A DNA stretch of 64,000 bases from Yersinia proxima. Its GTDB lineage: Bacteria; Pseudomonadota; Gammaproteobacteria; Enterobacterales; Enterobacteriaceae. Positions within the stretch are counted from its first letter, which is position 1; each line of letters starts with the position of its first letter. The DNA lies in assembly GCF_902170785.1 (NCBI RefSeq), contig NZ_CABHYG010000017.1, positions 496,001-560,000 of the forward strand, read 5' to 3'. Shown in pieces: positions 50,222 through 59,714 of the stretch. Made by a program: the position numbers and the translations under genes. The notes below the pieces were generated by a model. That model saw only the letters and a program-made list of their open reading frames with translations. It was not told where the DNA came from and did not search any database.

Positions 50222-51499
50222 ATGGGCTACTTTATTGACAGACGACTTAACGGCAAGAATAAAAGCATGGTCAATCGCCAGCGCTTTTTGCGTCGCTATA
50301 AGTCGCAAATTAAACAATCAATTTCTGATGCCATCAATAAAAGGTCGGTAACTGATATTGAGAGTGGCGAGTCAGTGTCTATTCCCATTGACGACATCAA
50401 TGAGCCGATGTTCCACCAGGGCCGTGGCGGACTGCGCCATCGGGTACATCCAGGTAATGATCATTTTGTCACTAATGACCGCGTAGAGCGCCCGCAAGGT
50501 GGCGGTGGCGGCAGCGGCAGTGGTCAGGGGAATGCGGGTCAGGACGGTGAAGGCGAAGATGAGTTTGTCTTTCAGATTTCCAAAGATGAGTATCTCGATT
50601 TACTGTTTGAAGACTTGGCGCTACCTAACCTGAAGAAAAATCAGTATAAACAGCTTACTGAATTTAAAACCCATCGTGCGGGTTATACCTCCAATGGGGT
50701 TCCTGCCAATATCAGTGTGGTGCGTTCACTGCAAAACTCGCTGGCCCGCCGCACAGCCATGACGGCCAGTAAACGCCGTGAACTACGCGAATTGGAAGAA
50801 ACACTTAAGACATTGGAGAATTCGGAACCGGCACAATTACTGGAAGAAGAGCGGGTACGTAAAGCTATTGCCGAGTTGAAACAAAAAATCGCCCGGGTAC
50901 CTTTTATTGATACCTTCGATTTGCGCTATAAGAACTATGAACGACGCCCGGAGCCATCAAGTCAGGCCGTGATGTTTTGCTTGATGGACGTGTCAGGTTC
51001 TATGGATCAAGCCACCAAAGATATGGCAAAACGGTTTTATATTCTGCTGTATCTGTTCCTGAGCCGGACTTATAAAAATGTCGATGTGGTGTATATCCGC
51101 CACCACACCCAAGCAAAAGAAGTTGATGAACAAGAGTTTTTCTATTCGCAAGAAACCGGTGGAACCATTGTTTCCAGTGCGCTGAAACTGATGGATGAAG
51201 TAGTGCAAGAACGCTATGACCCGGCGCAATGGAATATCTATGCGGCGCAAGCCTCGGATGGCGATAACTGGGCTGATGATTCGCCTCTGTGTCATGAATT
51301 GCTGGCGAAAAAAATTCTTCCCGTGGTGCGTTACTACAGTTATATCGAGATAACCCGCCGTGCCCATCAAACGCTGTGGCGCGAATATGAAGACTTACAG
51401 GCAAAATATGAGAACTTTGCCATGCAGCATATTAGGGAACCCGAAGATATCTATCCGGTATTTCGTGAGTTGTTCCATAGGCAGACTGTTGATAATTAA
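50222..51499 (+). CDS. yeaH: YeaH (UPF0229), VWA-like partner of YeaG
   Basis: The 425-residue protein from [20 protein letters not shown] has a Gly-rich linker ([17 protein letters not shown], near residues 93-110) and a C-terminal von Willebrand A-like domain with the metal motif [12 protein letters not shown] 50222 follows AGGGGGAG and equals the E. coli start; the frame opens 22 codons earlier without homology. It functions with YeaG and usually SpoVR/YcgB, although the mechanism is unknown. Confidence 0.93.
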   Translation: MGYFIDRRLNGKNKSMVNRQRFLRRYKSQIKQSISDAINKRSVTDIESGESVSIPIDDINEPMFHQGRGGLRHRVHPGNDHFVTNDRVERPQGGGGGSGSGQGNAGQDGEGEDEFVFQISKDEYLDLLFEDLALPNLKKNQYKQLTEFKTHRAGYTSNGVPANISVVRSLQNSLARRTAMTASKRRELRELEETLKTLENSEPAQLLEEERVRKAIAELKQKIARVPFIDTFDLRYKNYERRPEPSSQAVMFCLMDVSGSMDQATKDMAKRFYILLYLFLSRTYKNVDVVYIRHHTQAKEVDEQEFFYSQETGGTIVSSALKLMDEVVQERYDPAQWNIYAAQASDGDNWADDSPLCHELLAKKILPVVRYYSYIEITRRAHQTLWREYEDLQAKYENFAMQHIREPEDIYPVFRELFHRQTVDN

Positions 51500-51600
51500 C
51501 TTCCAAACTAGCCGGTCATCTTTTTCTGCCACAGAAATAGCTTTCCGGCTTTTTAATGCGCTAAAATTTCCACTCCCTGTTTAATTCCCAGAGCTACCCA

Positions 51601-52650
51601 ATGAAATGGCATGATGGACTGCGACAACCGGGTGTATTGGCGGCATTAACTGCTGCGGTACTGTTTGGTGCGGGAACCCCGCTGGCAAAACAATTGCTGA
51701 ATACGGTGAGTCCGTGGTTGCTGGCCGGTTTGCTGTATTTAGGATCGGGGGTAGGTTTGGCGCTATATCGGTTGATAACCCGCCCGGCGGCCGTCAAGTT
51801 ACCGCGTAATGAATTATGGTGGTTTATCGGCGCGATTAGCGCCGGAGGGATCATTGCGCCAGTGCTACTGATGATAGGCCTTACCGGTATGCCCGCATCG
51901 GGAGCCTCACTGCTCCTCAATGCCGAAGGGGTATTCACTGCCCTGCTCGCCTGGTTTGCTTTCAAAGAGAATTTTGACCGCCGAATTGCCTTGGGCATGA
52001 TGGTGATTGTAGCGGGTGCCGCGATTCTGAGCTGGCCGGGAGAAGCTCGCTTTGCCGGATTGTGGCCGACGCTGGCTATTCTGGGTGCTTGTTTCGCGTG
52101 GGGTATTGATAACAATCTGACCCGTAAAGTTTCGCTGACGGACGCCACCTGGATTGCTTCGGTCAAAGGATTGGTAGCGGGTTTGGTGAATCTCGCATTG
52201 GCATTTGCCCTCGGCGCAACCTTACCACCAGTGATCAATCTGGCAGGTGCCCTGCTGGTAGGATTTTTTGCCTATGGCGTGAGTCTGGCGCTGTTTGTTA
52301 TTGGTTTGCGCCACCTAGGTACTGCTCGTACCGGCGCTTATTTCTCTATCGCGCCTTTCTTAGGTGCGGCGCTGGCAGTAGCTATGGGGGATGCTATAAC
52401 AATCCCTTTGATCGTGGCTGGGTTATTAATGGCAATAGGAATTTGGTTGCATCTGACCGAACAGCATGAGCACCAGCACCACCATGAGAGCTTACTGCAC
52501 GAGCACGAACATCTCCATGACGAACACCACCTGCATTCACATGACTTCCCCATCGATGCTGATATCCCCCATAAACACCCTCATCAGCACCACCCGACGG
52601 CGCATTCTCACCCACATTTCCCCGACGCACATCATCGCCATAAACATTAA
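51601..52650 (+). CDS. DMT/EamA permease with a histidine-rich tail
   Basis: The first 290 residues form ten membrane segments in two EamA repeats (WHDGLRQPGVLAALTAAVLF to LLMAIGIWLHL), the drug/metabolite transporter fold. The last 65 residues (about 285-349) are extraordinarily rich in His: EQHEHQHHHESLLHEHEH and similar runs to HHRHKH, with Asp and Glu between. Such tails bind Ni, Co, Zn or Cu and are typical of metal exporters and metallochaperones, so metal transport or sensing is plausible, but the DMT core is not itself a known metal family. The start ATG follows CAGAGCTACCC. It is in the direction of yeaH but separated by 101 bp. Confidence 0.85.
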   Translation: MKWHDGLRQPGVLAALTAAVLFGAGTPLAKQLLNTVSPWLLAGLLYLGSGVGLALYRLITRPAAVKLPRNELWWFIGAISAGGIIAPVLLMIGLTGMPASGASLLLNAEGVFTALLAWFAFKENFDRRIALGMMVIVAGAAILSWPGEARFAGLWPTLAILGACFAWGIDNNLTRKVSLTDATWIASVKGLVAGLVNLALAFALGATLPPVINLAGALLVGFFAYGVSLALFVIGLRHLGTARTGAYFSIAPFLGAALAVAMGDAITIPLIVAGLLMAIGIWLHLTEQHEHQHHHESLLHEHEHLHDEHHLHSHDFPIDADIPHKHPHQHHPTAHSHPHFPDAHHRHKH

Positions 52651-52810
52651 AGCGCCATAAACCACCAGTTTATTGGTTATTAACTATAATAAATGCCGGT
52701 TTTAAATTAACAAACAGTATAATTATCCAATTAAAATCATTGGTTTATCCGCCCAAATAAATCATTTATGATAATAAAATTCTTGGGTTTATTGTGTTCC
52801 AGAGGGAACT

Positions 52811-53251
52811 GTGCGCCCCTTACTTTTACTGATACTTTGGCTGGCGTGTATCGCCCCATCACAGGCAGTTTATAATCCCAAAGAATATAATATTTGGCAT
52901 ATTCAAGGCGGCGTTTTATACGGGGCTACCCAAACAGAAGATGAGGAGCCGGTGCTTATCAGCATTGCTGGCCCCACAACTGATTGGGCAAATATGGTGA
53001 TTTCATTAATAGACAATGAGCCCTGTGATAATAAGAAAACAACCACAGAATTTGCTTTTAATAATGATATCTTCACCGTCGAGTACAGTTGCCTGACAAC
53101 CACTGATCACACCGTGATAAGTTACACGCTGCATGATGCTGCCAAAGTTAATAAACTCTATAACCAACTGAAATCAGGCTTTACCGTTACGCTCGATAAA
53201 CGGATTAAAGTTTGGGCGGCCAATATTGGCACCCCCATCAACAGTGACTAA
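52811..53251 (+). CDS. Unknown exported protein
   Basis: A GTG-initiated frame of 146 residues with a good AGAGGGAAC ribosome site. The signal peptide is MRPLLLLILWLACIAPSQA, with cleavage before VYNPKE. The mature part of about 127 residues has two cysteines (EPCDNKK and EYSCLTT) that could form a disulfide, and ends RIKVWAANIGTPINSD. I do not recognise the family. It lies 160 bp after the His-tailed permease, but the AT-rich gap suggests a separate promoter, and it is convergent with the LysR gene, only 12 bp away. Confidence 0.72.
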   Translation: MRPLLLLILWLACIAPSQAVYNPKEYNIWHIQGGVLYGATQTEDEEPVLISIAGPTTDWANMVISLIDNEPCDNKKTTTEFAFNNDIFTVEYSCLTTTDHTVISYTLHDAAKVNKLYNQLKSGFTVTLDKRIKVWAANIGTPINSD

Positions 53252-53263
53252 CGCAATAGCAGC

Positions 53264-54169
53264 TTATTGATCGTCAAGTTGGCTAAAACGCAACGTCAAA
53301 TAATCGAGCACACTGCGCACTGAGGGCAATAAACCACGCCGTGAAGGGAAAACAGCATGGATAATTTCATGGCGCAATGACCATTGCGGTAGCAGGCGAA
53401 TTAAATCACCCGCGGCTAATTGCTCCGTCACCATCATGACAGGCAACTGCACTGCCCCGACACCACTTACCGCCGCGCTGCGTAATGTGGTCATATCAGC
53501 GGTCACCAGTCGCGGTTGATGATAGACCGCCGCATGCGCCCCTTCAGGCCCGTCTAAATGCCAGATAAACTCCTGTTGAGGCTGCCCCAGTCCAAGACTT
53601 GGCCAGCCGGTTAAATCAGCCGGCACTTTCACTTCCCCAAGACGAGCTATCAATTCAGGACTGGCCACCAGGCACTGACAGCGGTTACCCAAAACCTTCA
53701 ACACCAGATCACTGTCTTGCAACGGAGGTGGGCGAACCCGAATCGCAATATCTATGGCTTCAGCAACCGGGTCTACCTGCCGATTAGTGGATTCGAGATG
53801 CAGCGTCACCAGAGGGCAACTGGCCATAAAATCTGCCAACATGGCACTGACCGTGGCCTGCAACAGTGCCACTGGGCAGGTGATGCGCACTACGCCGCGC
53901 GGTTCTGCTCGCGTTAACTCTATCGCTTCCTGTGCTGCTTTGGCTTCTTCCAGCATCGCTTTGCAATGTTCGTAATAGGTGCGCCCGACATCCGTCACCG
54001 CAAAGCGCCGGGTTGAACGCTGAATTAATCGAACCCCCAGTCGCTCTTCCAATAACGCCAACCGCCGACTCAGTTTTGATTTGGGTAACCCTAATACTCT
54101 GGCGGCGGCACTGAATCCGCCGTGCTCAACTACCTCCGCGTAATAATAAAGATCGTTTAGATCCTGCAT
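53264..54169 (-). CDS. LysR-type regulator divergent from the pirin gene
   Basis: A 301-residue LysR-type regulator with a clear winged helix-turn-helix (residues 3-62: LNDLYYYAEVVEHGGFSAAA, LGLPKSKLSRRLALLEERLG) and a two-lobed effector-binding domain. It belongs to the CrgA/DmlR/AaeR-like branch by overall look. The divergent neighbour is a pirin, so it probably controls it; a perfect inverted repeat, TATTATT-N5-AATAATA (54189-54207), lies in the shared promoter region. The effector is unknown. Confidence 0.9.
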   Translation of the reverse strand: MQDLNDLYYYAEVVEHGGFSAAARVLGLPKSKLSRRLALLEERLGVRLIQRSTRRFAVTDVGRTYYEHCKAMLEEAKAAQEAIELTRAEPRGVVRITCPVALLQATVSAMLADFMASCPLVTLHLESTNRQVDPVAEAIDIAIRVRPPPLQDSDLVLKVLGNRCQCLVASPELIARLGEVKVPADLTGWPSLGLGQPQQEFIWHLDGPEGAHAAVYHQPRLVTADMTTLRSAAVSGVGAVQLPVMMVTEQLAAGDLIRLLPQWSLRHEIIHAVFPSRRGLLPSVRSVLDYLTLRFSQLDDQ

Positions 54170-54188
54170 ACTCCGCCTCTCTGTTGTT

Positions 54189-54207
54189 TATTATTGTCCT
54201 AATAATA
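54189..54207. promoter_or_regulatory. Inverted repeat in the LysR-pirin promoter region
   Basis: TATTATT-GTCCT-AATAATA is a perfect seven-bp-arm inverted repeat 20 bp before the LysR start codon. LysR regulators typically bind such dyads in shared divergent promoters. Confidence 0.4.
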
Positions 54208-54337
54208 GAACACTGATAACCAATTTTGCTATCTACTGCCGAAATTATCCTGAATATATACTTTATTCAACTTGTGGCCAGGCGGATTGAATAGTCAGGC
54301 TGCTATACCTTATTAAGGCTGTTGTAAGGAGGAAACG

Positions 54338-55210
54338 ATGAAAAAAGTCCAAGGCATTTATCGTGCACCGCGCCAACATTGGGTGGGTGATGGCTTCCCG
54401 GTTCGCTCACTGTTTTCATATCAGAGCCATGGTAAACAGCTCAGCCCGTTCCTGTTGCTGGACTATGCCGGGCCAATGGATTTCACCCCGACGCAGCATC
54501 GTCGTGGTGTCGGGCAACATCCACATCGTGGATTTGAAACAGTGACCATTGTGTATGACGGTGAAGTTGAACATCGTGACTCTACCGGTAAAGGTGGAGT
54601 TATTGGCCCCGGCGATGTGCAGTGGATGACCGCAGGTGGCGGTATTCTGCATGAGGAATTCCATTCCGATACCTTCGCGAAACGTGGCGGGGCTTTTGAA
54701 ATGGTGCAGTTGTGGGTCAATTTACCGGCAAAAGATAAAATGACCACACCGGGTTATCAGGCGATTCGCAGTGAAAATATTCCTCAGGTCGCATTACCTG
54801 AAGGTGCGGGCAGCCTGCGTGTTATTGCGGGTGATTATGCCGGGAAAAATGGCCCAGCCAATACGTTCTCGCCACTGAATGTCTGGGATATCCGGCTAAA
54901 TCAAGGGAAAAGCACCGAGTTCTCCCTGCCTGATGGCTGGAATACAGCACTAATTGTATTGCGCGGTACAGTGCAGGTTAATGGTGATGCCATTGCCCGC
55001 GATGCAGAAATGGTGTTGTTGGACGCTACCGGGAGCCATGTCACGATTGAAGCGAATAATGATGCAGTGTTGTTATTACTCAGTGGTGAACCAATCGATG
55101 AGCCCATTATCGGTTACGGGCCATTTGTGATGAATACGCAGGAGCAAATAGCCGAAGCTATCGCTGATTTTAATAGTGGCCGCTTTGGTTCGATGGATAA
55201 TCACGCATAA
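54338..55210 (+). CDS. Pirin family protein
   Basis: A 290-residue bicupin pirin. The metal-binding motifs are in the N-terminal cupin: GQHPHRGFETVTIVYDGEVE with two His, and MTAGGGILHEEFHS with His and Glu. Some bacterial pirins have quercetin dioxygenase activity, while others bind partners such as pyruvate dehydrogenase; which applies here is unknown. The ATG follows a strong AAGGAGGAAAC. The divergent LysR gene is the likely regulator. A 12-bp perfect terminator follows. Confidence 0.9.
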   Translation: MKKVQGIYRAPRQHWVGDGFPVRSLFSYQSHGKQLSPFLLLDYAGPMDFTPTQHRRGVGQHPHRGFETVTIVYDGEVEHRDSTGKGGVIGPGDVQWMTAGGGILHEEFHSDTFAKRGGAFEMVQLWVNLPAKDKMTTPGYQAIRSENIPQVALPEGAGSLRVIAGDYAGKNGPANTFSPLNVWDIRLNQGKSTEFSLPDGWNTALIVLRGTVQVNGDAIARDAEMVLLDATGSHVTIEANNDAVLLLLSGEPIDEPIIGYGPFVMNTQEQIAEAIADFNSGRFGSMDNHA

Positions 55211-55224
55211 CCTCTAAATGACCC

Positions 55225-55263
55225 GCCATTACCTGATATCGTTATTGTCAGGTAATGGCTTTT
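55225..55263 (+). terminator. Terminator of the pirin gene
   Basis: GCCATTACCTGA pairs perfectly with TCAGGTAATGGC around 11 bases and ends in TTTTC. Confidence 0.8.
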
Positions 55264-55546
55264 CAAGCCAGAATATTGAGCGGCCCGATACTCTCCGCAA
55301 ATCCTCTCTTTCCCTCCCCGGTTATCGACTAAACTTAATATTATATTCTGTGCCCAAAACAGCATCATTATGAATTAAGACGGCAGTATTTTTTTTGCAT
55401 GTTACGCTTTAATTCACATTTGAATATTTGTCATTAATCTTATTCTATTTATAAACAAATAGTGATATTCCAATAGCCACAGTGATACTTCGCTCAAACC
55501 ACAAGAAACAAGACTGCCAAGCGATTCTTTTTCCCAGGAATTAATC

Positions 55547-58141
55547 ATGAAAGCCAAAAAAACAGTAGAATGGCAGAAAAACAGGCAGTCTAAGTACAAC
55601 GAAAATAATGCCTTATTAACTGCATTGAATCATTCATTAGCAATTATTGAGTTTGATCTTTCCAGTCACATTATTGAAGTTAATCAAAACTATCTTGATT
55701 ATTTTGGCTATCAGCGCGATGAAGTCATCGGCCAACACCATTTGATGTTCTGTCATCCCGGTTATGCCAGCAGCGAAGAATATCAAAAAATTAAAAAATG
55801 CCTACTGGCTGGACAATCGCTGGAAGGACGTTTTGAGCGTTTACATAAAGACGGTTCAACAGTTTGGCTGGCGGCCATTTATCAACCAGTACCCGGCCCT
55901 GATGGTTCTGTGACCCGCATAGTAAAAATCGCCAAAGACATTACCTTTTTAATTGAACAGCAAAGAGCAACCCAAGAGTGGGTGCAGCTTTTGACGCAAT
56001 TAACCGACCGTAGTGATAGCGCAATGTTTATTGCTGCGAACACTGAACACGGGCAACAAGCTGTTTATATTAATCAGGGATTTACGAAACTGTTTGGTTA
56101 TACCCCAGAACAAGCGCTGGGGCATAACATGGTCGATCTACTGCAAAGTGCACATCCTGAACAGCTCGCACCAGTCAATGGCCCCTCCCCCGATACGCGC
56201 CAACGACTCCTGCCTAAAGAGCTTTTTTACAGTAAAGACCGGCAACCCCATTGGTGTTCAGCCGTGATAAACTCACTGGTGAATGAACAAGGCGAGCAGA
56301 GTTACAGCATTGGGGTGCTAACGGATATCACCCTGACAAAAATGTACGAAGTGTTGCAATATAAAGTGCTGGAAGCCTTGGTCCGCGAGCGCCCACTTGA
56401 AGAAGTGATGTCATTACTCTGTCATGAAGTTGAGCGGATTGCCCCTGAAGTGACCGCCAGTATTTTACAAAGCATCGGGCAGAATCACCTTTGCCATCTT
56501 GCTGGCCCTAGCCTGCCACTCAACTATACGAGCATCCTCTCCTGTGTACCCATCGGCCCATTTGCCGGTTCCTGTGGGACTGCTGCATTTCGCAAACAAG
56601 CAGTTGAAGTACAAGATATCGCCACCGACCCGTTGTGGCAGGACTACCGTCATTTGATATTACCGCATGGTTTATTGGCTTGCTGGTCAACTCCCATTCT
56701 CTCCAGCCAGGGGCAGGTTCTTGGTACATTTGCTTTTTATTATAAACAGAGACAAAAACCCAGTGATTTTCATCGACAGTTGGTCAAACTAATTGCCAAT
56801 TTATGTTCTCTTGCCATGGAGCGGGAACTCTCACGCAAACAAATTCAGCATTTGGCTTTTTATGATTCATTGACCGGGCTGCCCAATCGCACCCAGTTTT
56901 TAGTGTATGCCAAACAAGCCATTGCTCTGGCAACTGAAATGAATCATTCGCTGGCGGTGTTAGTGATTAATCTGGATCGGTTTAAACAAGTTAATGACTC
57001 ACTCGGTCATGCTGCTGGCGATGAATTACTGGCCGCTATTGCCCTACGGCTACGCGACAGCTTGCCCAAAAACGACATTATTGGCCGCCTGTCCGGTGAT
57101 GAATTTATTATTATTCTGACCTCATGCACCATGCAGCAAACCACCGTGAGGGTGGAGAAAATGCTTAGTTTGCTGTCTCAGCCTTGCCAAATAGCCAACA
57201 TGACTATTATTCCATCAGCCAGTGTCGGCATCAGCTTGTACCCAGAAAATGGTATGGAAATGGATACCCTGATGAACCATGCCGATATCGCGATGCATAA
57301 AGCGAAGAATATGGGACGTGGGCATTTCAATTTTTTCAGTGTAGAAATGAATAATCTCAATCAACAGCGACAAGACATGGAAGATGCCCTACGCCATGCA
57401 TTTCACATCGGCTCCCTTGAATTATTTTATCAGCCGCAAGTGATGCTAAAAGATGGCCATCTGTATGGTGTGGAGGCGCTAAGCCGTTGGAAGCACCCAA
57501 TTTTGGGAGATATCCCACCACAACGTTTTATTCCGCTGGCCGAAGAGAGCGGCCTGATCAATGAACTGGCGCTGTGGGCGATAGAAACCGCCTGTCGACA
57601 ATTGGCAGATTGGCGCTTGCGGGGCATTGATGTCCCATCTGTGTCAGTGAACTTATCCCCAACCAATTTTCACAATCTGGGTTTGCCTGACATGATCCTG
57701 CATATTTTGCATCATTATCATTTACCGCCGCAGGATCTGACGCTGGAAATTACCGAAGACATATTGATTGAAAATAACCCAGCTATTTTCGCGACGATAG
57801 AAAAAATTCATCGTCTGGGGGTGCGGCTATCAATGGATGACTTTGGCACCGGTTATTCCAGCCTCAGTTACCTGCGCCGGTTGGATCTTGATGAAATCAA
57901 GCTGGATAAAAGTTTTGTGCACGACCTTGAATATGATGAAACCAGTCGAACCTTAAGTGAAGCAGTGATACGCATTGGCGAGAGTTTGCAACTGTCGGTG
58001 ATTGTCGAAGGGGTAGAGAATGAAGCCCAGCGCACTTTGTTGAGTCGACAAGGTTACCTGATTGGTCAGGGATTTCTATTTTCCGAAGCGCTGCCGGCGA
58101 TTAAACTGGAAAAATGGTTAGAGCATCGTCTGACAAGTTAG
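55547..58141 (+). CDS. PAS-PAS-GAF-GGDEF-EAL c-di-GMP phosphodiesterase candidate
   Basis: An 864-residue protein with two PAS domains (about 25-130, with MFCHPGYASSEEYQ, and 145-265), a GAF domain (275-430), a GGDEF domain (440-600) and an EAL domain (610-860). The GGDEF site reads RLSGDEF and the RxxD inhibitory site before it is lost, so cyclase activity is doubtful. The EAL site is intact: VEALSRW, Asn in SVNLSP, LEITED, MDDFGTGYSS, KLDKSF and VEGVEN. The layout recalls E. coli DosP, though residues for haem binding are not evident. No membrane segment is present, so it is a soluble sensor-phosphodiesterase. Confidence 0.9.
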   Translation: MKAKKTVEWQKNRQSKYNENNALLTALNHSLAIIEFDLSSHIIEVNQNYLDYFGYQRDEVIGQHHLMFCHPGYASSEEYQKIKKCLLAGQSLEGRFERLHKDGSTVWLAAIYQPVPGPDGSVTRIVKIAKDITFLIEQQRATQEWVQLLTQLTDRSDSAMFIAANTEHGQQAVYINQGFTKLFGYTPEQALGHNMVDLLQSAHPEQLAPVNGPSPDTRQRLLPKELFYSKDRQPHWCSAVINSLVNEQGEQSYSIGVLTDITLTKMYEVLQYKVLEALVRERPLEEVMSLLCHEVERIAPEVTASILQSIGQNHLCHLAGPSLPLNYTSILSCVPIGPFAGSCGTAAFRKQAVEVQDIATDPLWQDYRHLILPHGLLACWSTPILSSQGQVLGTFAFYYKQRQKPSDFHRQLVKLIANLCSLAMERELSRKQIQHLAFYDSLTGLPNRTQFLVYAKQAIALATEMNHSLAVLVINLDRFKQVNDSLGHAAGDELLAAIALRLRDSLPKNDIIGRLSGDEFIIILTSCTMQQTTVRVEKMLSLLSQPCQIANMTIIPSASVGISLYPENGMEMDTLMNHADIAMHKAKNMGRGHFNFFSVEMNNLNQQRQDMEDALRHAFHIGSLELFYQPQVMLKDGHLYGVEALSRWKHPILGDIPPQRFIPLAEESGLINELALWAIETACRQLADWRLRGIDVPSVSVNLSPTNFHNLGLPDMILHILHHYHLPPQDLTLEITEDILIENNPAIFATIEKIHRLGVRLSMDDFGTGYSSLSYLRRLDLDEIKLDKSFVHDLEYDETSRTLSEAVIRIGESLQLSVIVEGVENEAQRTLLSRQGYLIGQGFLFSEALPAIKLEKWLEHRLTS

Positions 58142-58205
58142 CCAGCGAATAACAAGAGATATATGATTGGTTGTAGTAATCTATTAGAGATTTCTAAGCA
58201 CCAAT

Positions 58206-58403
58206 AAGTGACATTGTCACTAGAGGTTAATGGCAAAGTGCCCGTATCGGTGAAAACAGGCAGATCGTAAAGACGCCGTAAACCCTTCCCTGGGGGCTCG
58301 AGCCGCGCCGTCCCTGGCGCGGACGCTTTACTCTTCTACCTGTCTTAACCTTGCAAGATCGAGTCGTTGGGTTTGTCATCAGTTTGAAGTGACATTGTCA
58401 CTA
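58206..58403. repeat. Palindromic miniature element flanked by 17-bp direct repeats
   Basis: AAGTGACATTGTCACTA occurs at 58206-58222 and 58387-58403, 181 bp apart, and is itself a palindrome (AGTGACA-T-TGTCACT). The interior is strongly folded: an ACAGGCAGATCGTAAAG arm pairs with CTTTACTCTTCTACCTGT further along, and GC-rich arms surround the centre. Size and folding recall the palindromic elements described in yersiniae. Confidence 0.6.
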
Positions 58404-58492
58404 TCGCTGGGTTGGGTCATGCTCAACCTTTTCATTTGTCGGCAAATTCTTTATCCTTGCTGCCTTTGTAATCTGGATGTTGTTTTGTTGTT

Positions 58493-59683
58493 ATGCAAAA
58501 ATTCCTTTTTCTGCTGTTAAGCCTGATATTGCTCGGGCCATTGGGCATCGACCTCTACTTACCCACCATTCCTGCTATTGCCAAGGGGCTGAACAGTAGC
58601 GAGTCATTGATCCAATCCACCATTGCGCTGTTTATTTTGGTGCTGGGGATTGGGCAACTGATTGCCGGGCCATTGGTTGACAAATATGGCCGCAAACCAA
58701 TTGCCATCATCGGGATAATCCTTTACATGCTAGGTGCCGCCATGGCTGCTCTGGCTGTCAGCCCTTTCATGTTTGTCAGCTCTCGCCTGTTACAAGGTGT
58801 GGCCGTTTGCTGTACCGCAGTGGTGGCATTCAGTGGGGTGCGCGACCGCCTGAACGGCAATGAAGCTGCCCGTGCTTTTGGTTTCCTCAATGGCACATTA
58901 AATATCGTGCCGGCATTAGCCCCATTATTAGGTGGTTTGTTAGCCGAAGCCTTTGGCTGGCGCGCGCCATTCTGGTTCCTGGCTCTGTACGGATTGTTGG
59001 TATTAATCCTGGTTATCGTTTTCCTACCGGAGACTCGCCCGGCAGATACGCAACCGGTGAAGAGTTTGCCGATTAAAAACTATCTGCGCATTCTACGCGA
59101 CGACCGTTTTCTGACTTTCGCGCTAGTGAATGCGGGCGCGATGGGAATGGCTTTAACTTATGTCTCTCTGGCACCCAATGTCTTGATGGTAGGCGCGGGG
59201 CTTAGCCCACTGCAATTCTCGCTGGTGTTCGGTGCCAATGGTTTTTGGATCATGGCCGTCAGCTTTTTTGCGAATCGGATTATCCAAAAAGTGGGCCGCC
59301 CAGCCTGTCTGATGACGGGGAGCGTACTGATGGCAGTCGGCTGTTTCAGCCTGCTATACGGCCTGCGCTTATCACCTGAAGTGCAGCATCACTGGCTGGT
59401 TTACATGTTACCCGTTGCCAGTGCCTGTGCCGGTTTAGCCTTTATGATGGGGCCAGCCACCAGCTATGCACTGGAGCCTTATGCCAATGAAGCCGGTGTT
59501 GCTTCAGCCTTGGTTGGGTTTGTACAGATGGCAGGAGGCGCGGGATTAGGTCTGTTGGCGATGGCCTTGCCGATTGAACCTAAGTTATCTCTGGCTATTG
59601 TGATGTTGGCCGGTTGCTTACTGGCCTGGCAAGCACGCCGTGCCAGCAAACATGTACGCGGTAAATTGCAAAAGATAAATTAG
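58493..59683 (+). CDS. Bcr/CflA family drug:proton antiporter
   Basis: A 396-residue major facilitator with about 12 membrane segments. It has MQKFLFLLLSLILLGPLGID at the start, the DKYGRKP loop of family motif A, and the Bcr/CflA-type RLLQGVAVCCTAVVAFSGVRD and LPETRP segments. It probably exports drugs or natural products at the expense of the proton gradient; the substrate is unknown. No good AGGAG precedes the ATG (only TTGTTGTT). The palindromic element with its second AGTGACATTGTCACT copy ends 89 bp before the start. Confidence 0.88.
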   Translation: MQKFLFLLLSLILLGPLGIDLYLPTIPAIAKGLNSSESLIQSTIALFILVLGIGQLIAGPLVDKYGRKPIAIIGIILYMLGAAMAALAVSPFMFVSSRLLQGVAVCCTAVVAFSGVRDRLNGNEAARAFGFLNGTLNIVPALAPLLGGLLAEAFGWRAPFWFLALYGLLVLILVIVFLPETRPADTQPVKSLPIKNYLRILRDDRFLTFALVNAGAMGMALTYVSLAPNVLMVGAGLSPLQFSLVFGANGFWIMAVSFFANRIIQKVGRPACLMTGSVLMAVGCFSLLYGLRLSPEVQHHWLVYMLPVASACAGLAFMMGPATSYALEPYANEAGVASALVGFVQMAGGAGLGLLAMALPIEPKLSLAIVMLAGCLLAWQARRASKHVRGKLQKIN

Positions 59684-59714
59684 CACGCCACTTCAATAGC
59701 TAATAAGAAACCGA

